A stretch of 64,000 bases of DNA from Bacteroidota bacterium (GTDB lineage Bacteria > Bacteroidota > Bacteroidia > Flavobacteriales > Weeksellaceae): positions 71,263 through 135,262 of the forward strand of contig JAEWZO010000020.1 of the NCBI GenBank assembly GCA_023458415.1, given 5' to 3'. The position numbers and the translations under genes were made by a program. Under the pieces are notes generated by a model that did not search any database, had not been told where the DNA came from, and saw only the letters and a program-made list of their open reading frames with translations. Below are positions 25,280-33,869 of the stretch, one piece after another (the stretch's first letter is position 1; the number at the start of each line of letters is the position of its first letter).

Positions 25280-26769
25280 GATATGGCAGTTTTATTTCGG
25301 CTAAATGTATGCAAAATTATAGCAACCAATACTGATAAAACAATTCCTATTGCTGCAGAAACTCCAGGATTTCCCACCAAACCCTGCATATAAGGTGTTA
25401 TTTTCAGGTAGAAAATTCCAAAGTGGCAAACAATAGCCACAACTGATGCTGTAAAAACGGTCGAAGCTTTTACATTCTTCACAAAAGTTCCGAAAAGTAC
25501 CGGAACAAAAGCTGCAGCAAAATATCCGTAAACGCCGTTCTGACCAAAAATCCCAACACTTAAATCAGGATTTTTGATCTGATTCCAACTGAAATAAAAA
25601 CTTACTATCGCAAGCAATACAATTACTACTTTATTAATGATGAGTGCATTGTTGCTCACTTTTTCACCCATCAAAGGCTCCAAAATATCGGAAGTTACTG
25701 TAACCGAGAGTGATTGAATTAAACCTTCCAGAGTAGATAGTCCTGCTGAAATCAGTCCAACAATCACCAGAATTCCTGCAGCAGCAGAAAATCTTTTCAC
25801 AACATACGTTGGAATTACTTCGTCCATTTTCATCGGCTGTCCGTCGGCAGTTAAATCAGGAAACATGATTCTTGCGTACAATCCTGCAATAACAATGAAG
25901 AAAAAAATCAGCATTGCAGCAATCGCAAAAAACAGATACGAATTTACTTTTTCAGGATTTTTAAGCATCAAAGATTTGGTCATAATGTGCGGCTGACAAA
26001 CAATTGCAACTCCCACAATCGCCTGACAAATCACCACTTCAAAGAAATCACGATACAGCGGACTGCTTTCATTAAAAGTTTTGGTAAGGTTCGGATCAAT
26101 TGCATTCAGTTGAGCAGCAAAACCGGAAATACCATTGGCAAAAAGATCGTTTCCTGAAAAGATCATCATCAAAGCAACAACCACCATAATTAACGCCTGA
26201 ACAGTATTGGTGTAAACCATCGAATTGGCGCCACCGAACATCATATAACCAAACACGAAAACCGTAATTCCAAGCAGAACATAATAAGGCTCCACTTCCA
26301 AAGATTTAGAAATCACCTGAGTTAAACCCACATTGATGAGCACGATGAAAGTTATCAACAGAAGGGCAATAACAGCAAAGAAAAACTTGTAAGCTTTGTT
26401 ATTAAAACGGTTTCCGATCCATTGGGACATGGTGCTTGCTTTTACAGATTTACCATATTTTGCAAAACCTTTCGTGAAAAATATTAGCGACACGAAAGCA
26501 GCCAACGGCAGTACAACCGCCATAGAAATTATCCCTGCAACTCCGTAAAGCGCAATGAATCCCGGATTAATAACGAAAGTTGCAGCACTAGTCATAGAAG
26601 CCGCCAACGAAAGTCCGACAATCCACGACGGAAAGCCGATATTTCCGATTCCGTAATCGCTGATGCTTTTTGTTTTCAACGCACCGCGAACCACAAAAAA
26701 TAAGATAACCGCTGCATAAACCACCAAAACGATACTGATGTAAAGTGGCCACTGATTCTCACCGCTCAT
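25276..26769 (-). CDS. Sodium:solute symporter (SSS family)
   Basis: 497 residues, about thirteen membrane spans. The SSS core is clear: ISDYGIGNIGFPSWIVGLSL then AASMTSAATFVINPGF, and VVGLISAGLSTLEGLIQSL..., the family signature region. Members take up small organic acids, pantothenate, proline or sugars with Na+. Coupling to an acyl-CoA ligase and an exported hydrolase points to a carboxylate such as acetate or hydroxybutyrate. First gene of its three-gene operon. Confidence 0.9.
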   Translation of the reverse strand: MSGENQWPLYISIVLVVYAAVILFFVVRGALKTKSISDYGIGNIGFPSWIVGLSLAASMTSAATFVINPGFIALYGVAGIISMAVVLPLAAFVSLIFFTKGFAKYGKSVKASTMSQWIGNRFNNKAYKFFFAVIALLLITFIVLINVGLTQVISKSLEVEPYYVLLGITVFVFGYMMFGGANSMVYTNTVQALIMVVVALMMIFSGNDLFANGISGFAAQLNAIDPNLTKTFNESSPLYRDFFEVVICQAIVGVAIVCQPHIMTKSLMLKNPEKVNSYLFFAIAAMLIFFFIVIAGLYARIMFPDLTADGQPMKMDEVIPTYVVKRFSAAAGILVIVGLISAGLSTLEGLIQSLSVTVTSDILEPLMGEKVSNNALIINKVVIVLLAIVSFYFSWNQIKNPDLSVGIFGQNGVYGYFAAAFVPVLFGTFVKNVKASTVFTASVVAIVCHFGIFYLKITPYMQGLVGNPGVSAAIGIVLSVLVAIILHTFSRNKTAIS

Positions 26770-26903
26770 AGAAATAATTTTTTACAAATGAATTGATTTA
26801 GTGTTTAACAAAGAAGCAAAAAATCTGAAAATATGAAATATGACTTTCTTTATAAATTTAATAACAACATTATTATTTACCTAATACAAAGGATTAAAAC
26901 CAA

Positions 26904-26930
26904 GTGTGACTTAAAAGCCACTCTAATATC
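26904..26930 (+). repeat. 27-bp direct repeat, right copy
   Basis: GTGTGACTTAAAA, four bases, CTCTAAT; partner of 21326-21352. It lies in the intergenic region between the divergent symporter and E1 genes, 134 bp before the symporter start and 28 bp before the E1 -7 box, so it may instead be a regulator site. Confidence 0.5.
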
Positions 26931-26957
26931 GCAACCCGCCAATAATAATAATTATTC

Positions 26958-26965
26958 TATCTTTG
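26958..26965 (+). promoter_or_regulatory. -7 box of the E1 gene
   Basis: TATCTTTG ends six bases before the ATG at 26972, so transcription should begin at or next to the start codon, a leaderless mRNA. Confidence 0.6.
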
Positions 26966-26971
26966 TTAACT

Positions 26972-29044
26972 ATGGAAATAGGTACAGAAAATCACGTTTC
27001 TCAGGACGTTTTGCTGAAAGCATTTAACCATATGATGCTTGCCAAAGCAATGGCCGACATTTACGAAGAAAACAGACAGATTACAAAATATGTTCACAGC
27101 ACTTCAAGAGGTCACGAAGCGATTCAGCTTGCGACCGCTTATCAATTAAAAAAGGAAGACTGGGTTTCGCCCTATTACAGAGACGAAAGCATGCTTCTGG
27201 GTATGGGCTTCGAACCGTATCAGCTTATGCTTCAGCTTCTTGCAAAAAAAGACGACCGCTTTTCCGGAGGAAGATCTTATTATTCGCATCCATCGAGTTC
27301 CGACGAAAATTTCCCAAAAATCATTCACCAAAGTTCGGCTACCGGTATGCAGGCAATTCCTACCACCGGAGTTGCTCAGGGTATAAAATATATTCAGGAA
27401 TTCAACCTAAAAACATTTTCAGAAAATCCGGTTGTAGTATGCAGTTTCGGCGACAATTCTATTACAGAAGGAGAAGTTTCTGAAGCGTTCCAGTTCGCTG
27501 CACTTCATCAGTTACCAATCATCTTTCTTGTACAGGATAACGAATGGGGAATTTCTGTAACGAAAGAAGAAGCAAGAACTTCAGATGCTTACGATTTCGC
27601 AGCTGGTTTTGTTGGCCTCAACAGAATGCGCGTCGACGGAACTGATTTCGTACAAAGCTTTGAAGCCATGCAGAAAGCGTTCGATTTTGTACGTAACGAA
27701 AGAAAACCAATTTTGGTTTGTGCAAAAACAGTTCTTATTGGCCATCACACTTCCGGAGTTCGGCGTGAATTTTACCGCGATGAAGAGGATTTGATAAAGC
27801 ACCGGGCAAAAGATCCGGGAGAAATCCTAAGAAAAACTCTTCTAGAGGATGGTGTTGAAGAAAACCTCTTAAAACAGATTACTAAAAAAGCAAGATTGGA
27901 AGCTGAAGAAGCCTTCCAAAAAGCCATCAATGCTGAAGATCCTGATGCAAATACTGTAAGTGACCACGTTTTCGCACCAACTCCCATTACAGAAGAAAAA
28001 GGAGAAAGATCGCCTGCAAACGGCGAAAAAATTGTGATGGTTGATGCTGCGATCCATGCTATCCAAGAATTAATGTGGAAGCATCCGGAAGCTTTATTGT
28101 ACGGACAGGATGTAGGTGAAAGAATTGGAGGAGTTTTCCGCGAAACCGTAACACTGGGTAAAAAATTCGGGAAGAAAAGAGTTTTCAATACTGCAATTCA
28201 GGAGGCGTATATTATTGGCTCAACCGTCGGAATGAGTGCAGTTGGATTGAAACCTATAGTTGAGGTTCAGTTTGCGGATTACATTTATCCTGCTATCAAT
28301 CAACTTATTACAGAAATTTCTAAATCAAATTATCTAAGCAACGGTAAGTTTCCAGTTAGCAATATTATTCGTGTTCCAACAGGCGCATACGGCGGCGGAG
28401 GACCATACCACAGCGGAAGTGTAGAAAGTATTCTGGCCAATATTAAAGGAATCAAAATTGCCTATCCAAGCAATGCAGCCGACTTCAAAGGTTTGCTAAA
28501 ATCGGCATTTTACGATCCAAATCCAGTAGTATTGTTAGAACACAAAGGTCTTTATTGGAGCAAAGTTCCGGGAACTGATGATGCAAAAACCATTGAGCCT
28601 GCAGAAGATTATATTTTACCTTTCGGAAAAGCCAACATTGTTAAAAAAGCCGACGAAGCTGAAACAGAAAAAGGTCGAACTGTGGTTATCGTGACTTACG
28701 GAATGGGCGTGCATTGGGCAACTGAAGCGGCAAAAAGTTTCGGTGGAAAAGTTGAAATCATCGATTTAAGAACCATAATTCCTTTAGATGAAGAACTTAT
28801 TTACGAACGCGTAAAACTTCACGGAAAATGCCTGGTTTTAACGGAAGAGCAAATTCAGAATTCTTTCGCAGAAGCGCTTGCACACAGAATTACAAGAAAC
28901 TGTTTCAAATATCTGGATGCACCGGTTGAAGCAATGGGTTCTTTAAACTTACCGGCCGTTCCCATTAACCTGAAATTAGAAGCCGAAATGCTGCCAAACC
29001 CTGAAAAAGTTTCAGCAAAAATCCGGGAAATTCTCAGTTTTTAG
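26972..29044 (+). CDS. 2-oxoacid (branched-chain) dehydrogenase E1, alpha-beta fusion
   Basis: 690 residues from ATG 26972. The N-terminal half (about 1-330) is E1-alpha with the thiamine diphosphate motif SFGDNSITEGEVSEAFQFAALHQLPIIF and phosphorylation-loop-like region (HHTSGVRREF); the C-terminal half (from about 360) is E1-beta with YGQDVGERIGGVFRETVTL and VEVQFADYIYPAINQL. It decarboxylates branched-chain 2-oxoacids and passes the acyl group to E2 lipoate. The single-chain fusion is usual in flavobacteria. No E2 or E3 gene is near. Three bases separate its stop from that of amt on the other strand. Confidence 0.9.
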   Translation: MEIGTENHVSQDVLLKAFNHMMLAKAMADIYEENRQITKYVHSTSRGHEAIQLATAYQLKKEDWVSPYYRDESMLLGMGFEPYQLMLQLLAKKDDRFSGGRSYYSHPSSSDENFPKIIHQSSATGMQAIPTTGVAQGIKYIQEFNLKTFSENPVVVCSFGDNSITEGEVSEAFQFAALHQLPIIFLVQDNEWGISVTKEEARTSDAYDFAAGFVGLNRMRVDGTDFVQSFEAMQKAFDFVRNERKPILVCAKTVLIGHHTSGVRREFYRDEEDLIKHRAKDPGEILRKTLLEDGVEENLLKQITKKARLEAEEAFQKAINAEDPDANTVSDHVFAPTPITEEKGERSPANGEKIVMVDAAIHAIQELMWKHPEALLYGQDVGERIGGVFRETVTLGKKFGKKRVFNTAIQEAYIIGSTVGMSAVGLKPIVEVQFADYIYPAINQLITEISKSNYLSNGKFPVSNIIRVPTGAYGGGGPYHSGSVESILANIKGIKIAYPSNAADFKGLLKSAFYDPNPVVLLEHKGLYWSKVPGTDDAKTIEPAEDYILPFGKANIVKKADEAETEKGRTVVIVTYGMGVHWATEAAKSFGGKVEIIDLRTIIPLDEELIYERVKLHGKCLVLTEEQIQNSFAEALAHRITRNCFKYLDAPVEAMGSLNLPAVPINLKLEAEMLPNPEKVSAKIREILSF

Positions 29045-29047
29045 TTT

Positions 29048-30391
29048 CTAACAAATACTTTCGTTGTGCTGCGAAATATCCAACCCGATATTTTCTGATT
29101 CCTCCGCAACACGCAACGGAATAATAGAATCTGTGATTTTGTAAAGTAGAAGCGAGCCAAAAAACGTAAACACAGACACGAAAACCAATGCCGTGATGTG
29201 GTGTGCAAACACACCAAAACCACCGTGTAGTAAACTTGCATTTTCGCCATGCGCGAAAACCGCGGTTAAAATCATTCCCATCATACCGCCTACACCGTGA
29301 CAGGCAAAAACATCCAGTGTATCATCAATTTTTTTGAGTCTCTTCCAGTTCAGTAAAGAATTCGAAACAATTGCAGCAGCAAAACCAAAAAATAAACTTT
29401 CGGAAATACTAACAAAACCTGCGGCCGGCGTAATGGCAACCAATCCTACAACTGCACCAATACACGCACCTAATGCAGAAATTTTTCTTCCATTAATTCT
29501 ATCGAAAAATATCCACGTCATCATCGCTGAAGCCGATGCAATTGTGGTTGTTCCAAAAGCCATTGCAGCAGTTGCGTTGGCTCCTAACGCAGAACCGGCA
29601 TTAAATCCGAACCAGCCAAACCAAAGCATTCCTGTTCCTAAAATTACATATGGAATATTCGAAGGTTCATGCTGAGGATTTTTTCTTCTTCCCAGAACTA
29701 AAGCTCCGGCGAGCGCTGCAAAACCTGCACTCATGTGTACTACCGTTCCCCCGGCAAAATCTTTGACTCCGAAAAATTTATTAAGCAAACCTTCCGGATG
29801 CCAAACCATGTGACAGAGCGGCGTGTAAATAATCAGGCTAAAAAGCACCATGAATATTAAATATGCAATAAAACGAACCCTTTCTGCAAAAGATCCAGTA
29901 ATGAGCGCAGGAGTAATCACTGCAAACTTCATCTGAAACAGCGCAAATAAAATAAAGGGAATTGTTGATGCCATTGTGTTATGTGGCAAAATTCCGACAT
30001 TAGTGAAAAACGGATACGAGAGTGGATTTCCGATCAACCCGTAATGTTCACCATCAATAGTTAACCCCAAAGATTCTCCAAAAGAAAGTGAAAAACCTAC
30101 AACAACCCACAAAATGGAAATCACACCTAGTGCAATAAAACTTTGCAGCATCGTCGAAATTACATTTTTCTTCCCAACCATTCCACCGTAAAAAAATGAA
30201 AGTCCGGGCGTCATCAAAAGTACCAAACCTGCAGCAGCAAGAATCCAAGCCACATCAGCTCCAACAATACTATCTTCTGAAAGAAACTCACCGTCATTGG
30301 CGAAATTTTCAAACCCAGGCCAAAAAACTCCGGCAATAGAAATTATGGAAATCACCATGAAAGAAACAATCCATCTTTTTTCAATTTTCAT
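29048..30391 (-). CDS. amt: Ammonium transporter Amt
   Basis: 447 residues with a signal-like first helix and eleven further spans of the Amt/Rh channel. Visible features: WILAAAGLVLLMTPGLSFFYGGMV, the twin-His pore pair (His in DFAGGTVVHMSAGFAALAGAL and in LDVFACHGVGGMMGMI) and GWFGFNAGSALGANATAAMA. It conducts ammonium across the inner membrane. Unlike many amt genes there is no PII (glnB/glnK) gene beside it. A 219-bp AT-rich region separates it from divergent ligA. Confidence 0.93.
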   Translation of the reverse strand: MKIEKRWIVSFMVISIISIAGVFWPGFENFANDGEFLSEDSIVGADVAWILAAAGLVLLMTPGLSFFYGGMVGKKNVISTMLQSFIALGVISILWVVVGFSLSFGESLGLTIDGEHYGLIGNPLSYPFFTNVGILPHNTMASTIPFILFALFQMKFAVITPALITGSFAERVRFIAYLIFMVLFSLIIYTPLCHMVWHPEGLLNKFFGVKDFAGGTVVHMSAGFAALAGALVLGRRKNPQHEPSNIPYVILGTGMLWFGWFGFNAGSALGANATAAMAFGTTTIASASAMMTWIFFDRINGRKISALGACIGAVVGLVAITPAAGFVSISESLFFGFAAAIVSNSLLNWKRLKKIDDTLDVFACHGVGGMMGMILTAVFAHGENASLLHGGFGVFAHHITALVFVSVFTFFGSLLLYKITDSIIPLRVAEESENIGLDISQHNESIC

Positions 30392-30610
30392 ATGAAATAT
30401 GCTTTAACCCCTCAAAAATATATTATAATTTTTAAATATTTATATTTTTTTGATATTCACCCCCTAATATTTTATACCATGTAATAAAAAATCTTTTTAT
30501 ACAAAAATAGCACAGATTATTTCGTACGATAATAATCTTAATCCGAAAATCTTGTTATATCAATAAAATATACCGAAGAACTTCATTATTTTTGTTGAAA
30601 AGAAACGTAG

Positions 30611-32617
30611 ATGTCCGAAAACATTCAGCAGAAAATAGAAACGCTTCGCGAAGAGCTTCATCAACATAACTACTCATATTACGTTGCAGACGAACCCACC
30701 ATCAGCGATTTTGAGTTTGACGGCAAACTAAAAGAACTGCAGGAACTGGAAGCTGCGCACCCGGAATTTTTTGATGCAAACTCTCCTACTTTGCGCGTGG
30801 GCGGTGGAATCACAAAAAACTTCCCGACTGTTCAGCATCAGTTCAGAATGTATTCTTTGGATAATTCCTACGATTTTAATGATCTGGAAGACTGGGAAAA
30901 GAGAATTTTCAGAACTCTTGATGAGCCTGTGGAATTTGTCGCAGAACTAAAATACGACGGCGCTTCTATTTCCATTCTTTATGAAAACGGAAAACTTTCG
31001 CAGGCGGTAACTCGTGGCGACGGCTTTCAGGGTGATGAAATCACTGCGAATGTGAGAACAATTTCCGATGTTCCTTTGACTTTGAAGGGCGATTTTCCTG
31101 AAATATTTTTTATGCGCGGGGAAATTTATCTGACCAGAAAAAACTTCGATAAAATCAATGCTTTACGCGAAGAAGAAGGTCTTGACCCGTTTATGAATCC
31201 GAGAAATACCGCATCAGGAAGTTTAAAAATACAGGATTCTGCTGAAGTAAGAAAACGTGGACTTTCGGCGGTTCTATATCAGTTTGTTGGTGAAAATCTT
31301 CAAACAGAAACCCATTGGGAACTGTTGGAAAATGCAAAAAACTGGGGCTTCAGAACTTCCGCTCAGTCAAAACTGTGCAGAACTTTGGATGAAGTAAAAG
31401 AGTACATCAATTACTGGGACGAAAAACGCCACGAACTTCCTTTTGAAATCGACGGTATTGTACTTAAAGTTAACTCTTTGAAACAGCAGCAACAATTAGG
31501 ATATACCGCAAAATCTCCGCGTTGGGCAATGGCGTATAAATACAAAGCTGAAAAGGTGGAAACCGAATTACAAAGTGTTTCTTATCAAGTAGGAAGAACC
31601 GGAGCCATAACTCCTGTCGCGAATCTACGTCCTGTATTACTCGCTGGAACGGTTGTTAAAAGAGCGTCGCTTCACAATGAAGATATTATCCGAAAGCTTG
31701 ATTTACACGAAAATGATTTTGTGTATGTGGAAAAAGGCGGCGAAATTATCCCAAAAATTGTTGGAGTAAATACTGAAAAAAGAAATCCGCAAAATCAGGA
31801 AATTCAATACATTAAAAACTGTCCGGAATGCGGAACAGAACTCGTAAAAATTGAAGATCAAGCCATCCATTTCTGTCCAAACGAAATGCACTGTCCGCCA
31901 CAGGTTGTTGGAAAAATGATTCATTATGTTTCAAGAAAAGCATTGAACATCGAAAATCTCGGCCAGGAAACCATCGAGCAGCTTTACCGTGAAAAACTCA
32001 TTGAAAACCCGGCTGATTTTTATGCTTTAACAAAAGAACAGTTACTTCCGCTCGAAAGAATGGCAGAAAAATCTGCACAAAATATTATTGACGGCATCGA
32101 AAAATCAAAGGAAATTCCTTTTGAAAAAGTGCTCTTTGGAATCGGAATAAAACATGTCGGAGAAACCGTTGCTAAGAAACTGGTAAAGAATTTCCCAACT
32201 ATTGATGATCTTAAAAATGCGTCGGTTGAAGAACTTTGTCAGGTAGAAGATATCGGTGAAAAAATTGCAGTTTCAATTGTGGAATTCTTTAAAAACACGG
32301 AAAATAACCTGATGGTTGAACGTCTGAAATCCTACGGCGTTCAATTAGAAAAAGGCGAAAATACCAATGAAGTTCTAAGTAATGTTTTGGAAGGAAAAAC
32401 CTTTCTATTCACCGGAAAATTGTCACTATTCACAAGAGATGCTGCGGAAGAAATGGTGGAGAAACACGGCGGAAAAAATATTTCTGCTGTTTCAAAAAAT
32501 CTGAACTATCTGGTTGTTGGCGAAAAGGCCGGAAGCAAACTGAAAAAAGCTCAGGACATCGGTACCATCATCATTTTGGATGAACAACAGTTTCTGGATT
32601 TAATCAAAAACCCATAG
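30611..32617 (+). CDS. ligA: NAD-dependent DNA ligase
   Basis: 668 residues, full family length. Adenylation Lys in ELKYDGAS (Lys114), then OB fold, the four-Cys zinc finger (NCPECGTEL, FCPNEMHCPP), helix-hairpin-helix repeats (about 490-570, e.g. LFGIGIKHVGETVAKKLVKN) and a C-terminal BRCT domain (LEGKTFLFTGKLSLFTRDAA). It seals nicks in replication and repair using NAD+. A -7 box TATTTTTG lies at 30587-30594. The stop codon TAG is part of extragenic repeat copy B. Confidence 0.97.
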   Translation: MSENIQQKIETLREELHQHNYSYYVADEPTISDFEFDGKLKELQELEAAHPEFFDANSPTLRVGGGITKNFPTVQHQFRMYSLDNSYDFNDLEDWEKRIFRTLDEPVEFVAELKYDGASISILYENGKLSQAVTRGDGFQGDEITANVRTISDVPLTLKGDFPEIFFMRGEIYLTRKNFDKINALREEEGLDPFMNPRNTASGSLKIQDSAEVRKRGLSAVLYQFVGENLQTETHWELLENAKNWGFRTSAQSKLCRTLDEVKEYINYWDEKRHELPFEIDGIVLKVNSLKQQQQLGYTAKSPRWAMAYKYKAEKVETELQSVSYQVGRTGAITPVANLRPVLLAGTVVKRASLHNEDIIRKLDLHENDFVYVEKGGEIIPKIVGVNTEKRNPQNQEIQYIKNCPECGTELVKIEDQAIHFCPNEMHCPPQVVGKMIHYVSRKALNIENLGQETIEQLYREKLIENPADFYALTKEQLLPLERMAEKSAQNIIDGIEKSKEIPFEKVLFGIGIKHVGETVAKKLVKNFPTIDDLKNASVEELCQVEDIGEKIAVSIVEFFKNTENNLMVERLKSYGVQLEKGENTNEVLSNVLEGKTFLFTGKLSLFTRDAAEEMVEKHGGKNISAVSKNLNYLVVGEKAGSKLKKAQDIGTIIILDEQQFLDLIKNP

Positions 32618-32758
32618 CCCTGGTTGCAGCGGAAATCCTTTTAAAGTTGTGCAGCAATGAACAACGCAGAAAAAGCGCGACCGAAGGAAGCGCCTTTTAC
32701 AAGATTGTGAATCTGCAGAACAATAAAAGATTGCAGCGGAAAACAGGTTCCCGGCTTC
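32614..32758. repeat. Extragenic hairpin repeat, copy B (long form)
   Basis: Arms ATAGCCCTGGTTGCAGCGG (then AAATCCTTTT) and AAAAGATTGCAGCGG (then AAAACAGG) match those of copy A, but the centre is about 90 bp rather than about 20 and holds nested small hairpins (for example GTTGT/ACAAC, AAAAGCGC/GCGCCTTTT, ATTGT/ACAAT). It starts inside the ligA stop codon. Confidence 0.7.
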
Positions 32759-32766
32759 TAAAAAAA

Positions 32767-32793
32767 CAAAACGCACCCAAAGAGTGCGTTTTG
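32767..32793 (+). terminator. Terminator after ligA
   Basis: Perfect 10-bp stem CAAAACGCAC / GTGCGTTTTG with a 7-base loop, about 150 bp after ligA and beyond repeat copy B. Confidence 0.8.
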
Positions 32794-32797
32794 AAAA

Positions 32798-32850
32798 AGG
32801 GCGGCATCAATTATTTATAGAAATTAGGAATTTCCATAGAAAGCCGCCCT
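32798..32850. other. Long-loop inverted repeat before the convergent membrane-protein gene
   Basis: AGGGCGGC (32798-32805) pairs exactly with GCCGCCCT (32843-32850), 37 bases apart; a weak T-rich stretch follows at 32862. GC-rich in an AT-rich region. It may be a second terminator or a structured 3' end of the gene at 32858. Confidence 0.5.
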
Positions 32851-32857
32851 GTTATTG

Positions 32858-33268
32858 TTACTTTTTTTCTTTTATTTCTTCCTTCACTTCGTGCCACTCG
32901 TTGTCTTTCAGATTGCCCTCAAGTTTTTCAACTTTCAGCATCTGTCGCAGAATACCGAAAATCGTCATGTAAAAATTAGCAATCCAAACCAAAGCAAAAA
33001 AAGCAATGATGTAGCCTGTCCAATTATTCGTCACCAACTGAAAACCGGTGATCAAAATAAAAAACAGCGCAATGTAGTGGCTGAAACAGTATTCGCAGGT
33101 AAACAGATAGAAAAACTTTCTCTCTGTAATACTTCTGCACGATTTCGACTTCTCAATGCAATATTCGCGCGGCTCACGGAAAATTTCCTCGTGTGTAACG
33201 GTCCATGCGATACACGCAACAGGAAGCGCGAGAAGCAGTAAATTAACGACCTGTTGTGTGATTTCCAT
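32858..33268 (-). CDS. Membrane protein with a CxxCxxHY motif
   Basis: 136 residues with three predicted spans (about 4-22, 60-80 and 84-107) and a charged C-terminus. The segment ACSITE-like loop (CIEKSKSCRSITERKFFYLF) is followed by TCEYCFSHYIALFF at the start of a span, recalling the Cys-x-x-Cys pattern of DUF1360 membrane proteins. Four Cys on one side of the membrane could bind metal or form disulfides. Function unknown. Next to the Fur-family regulator, divergently arranged. Confidence 0.65.
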   Translation of the reverse strand: MEITQQVVNLLLLALPVACIAWTVTHEEIFREPREYCIEKSKSCRSITERKFFYLFTCEYCFSHYIALFFILITGFQLVTNNWTGYIIAFFALVWIANFYMTIFGILRQMLKVEKLEGNLKDNEWHEVKEEIKEKK

Positions 33269-33392
33269 TTCACTGCAAATTTAATTGCAACACGGTTTTT
33301 TAACTTTACAGAATTATTTTGGTTTTATATAAAATTCTTACTCAGTTGACTTCGAAAATCATAATTCCTACTTTTGTTTCAAAAAAGAAATC

Positions 33393-33815
33393 ATGCAAAG
33401 AGATCGCATAGAAAAATTACTTGTGCGGAAAAAAATACCTGTAACCTCCATGCGGATGCTGGTTCTTGATGTTTTTTTGAGCCATGGAAAAGCAGTTTCA
33501 CTTTCTGATCTGGAACATTTTCTTCCCCAATCCGACCGCAGTACTTTGTACCGTACGCTGAAAACTTTTGAGAAAAAAGGACTTCTCCACAGCATTCAGG
33601 AAAATTCAACCACGAACTATCTTTTATGCAAAGACGAATGTGCGGAAAATCATCATCATGACCTTCATTTGCATTTTCACTGTACGCAATGTGGAGAAAC
33701 CGAATGTATTGAGGAAGTTCAGCTCGGTAAAATACAGTTTCCAGAAAATTACCGCATCAGGGAACAGAAATTTGTCGCTAACGGACTGTGCAAAAACTGT
33801 GTATCTTCAGAATAA
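33393..33815 (+). CDS. Fur-family metal-dependent repressor, possibly Zur-type
   Basis: 140 residues. The winged helix is residues 1-80 (LSDLEHFLPQSDRSTLYRTLKTFEKKGLLH). The C-terminal half has the zinc and sensing residues HHHDLHLHFHCTQCGETECIEE and a closing CKNC, two CxxC structural-zinc motifs. -7 box TACTTTTG at 33369-33376. It stands 54 bp ahead of a zinc-type P1B ATPase, so it may sense zinc, but a Fur-type repressor controlling an exporter is not the usual logic and the link is inferred. Confidence 0.85.
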   Translation: MQRDRIEKLLVRKKIPVTSMRMLVLDVFLSHGKAVSLSDLEHFLPQSDRSTLYRTLKTFEKKGLLHSIQENSTTNYLLCKDECAENHHHDLHLHFHCTQCGETECIEEVQLGKIQFPENYRIREQKFVANGLCKNCVSSE

Positions 33816-33869
33816 GTTTGCAATGGTGTTGCACAGAAGTAACCTTTATTTTTGTCTGAAAAATATAGT

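Noticed and set aside
26833..27027. A 64-codon ORF overlapping the E1 promoter
   Set aside because: It crosses the promoter and the E1 start in another frame and has ordinary random composition (Asn/Ile/Tyr-rich from AT-rich DNA).
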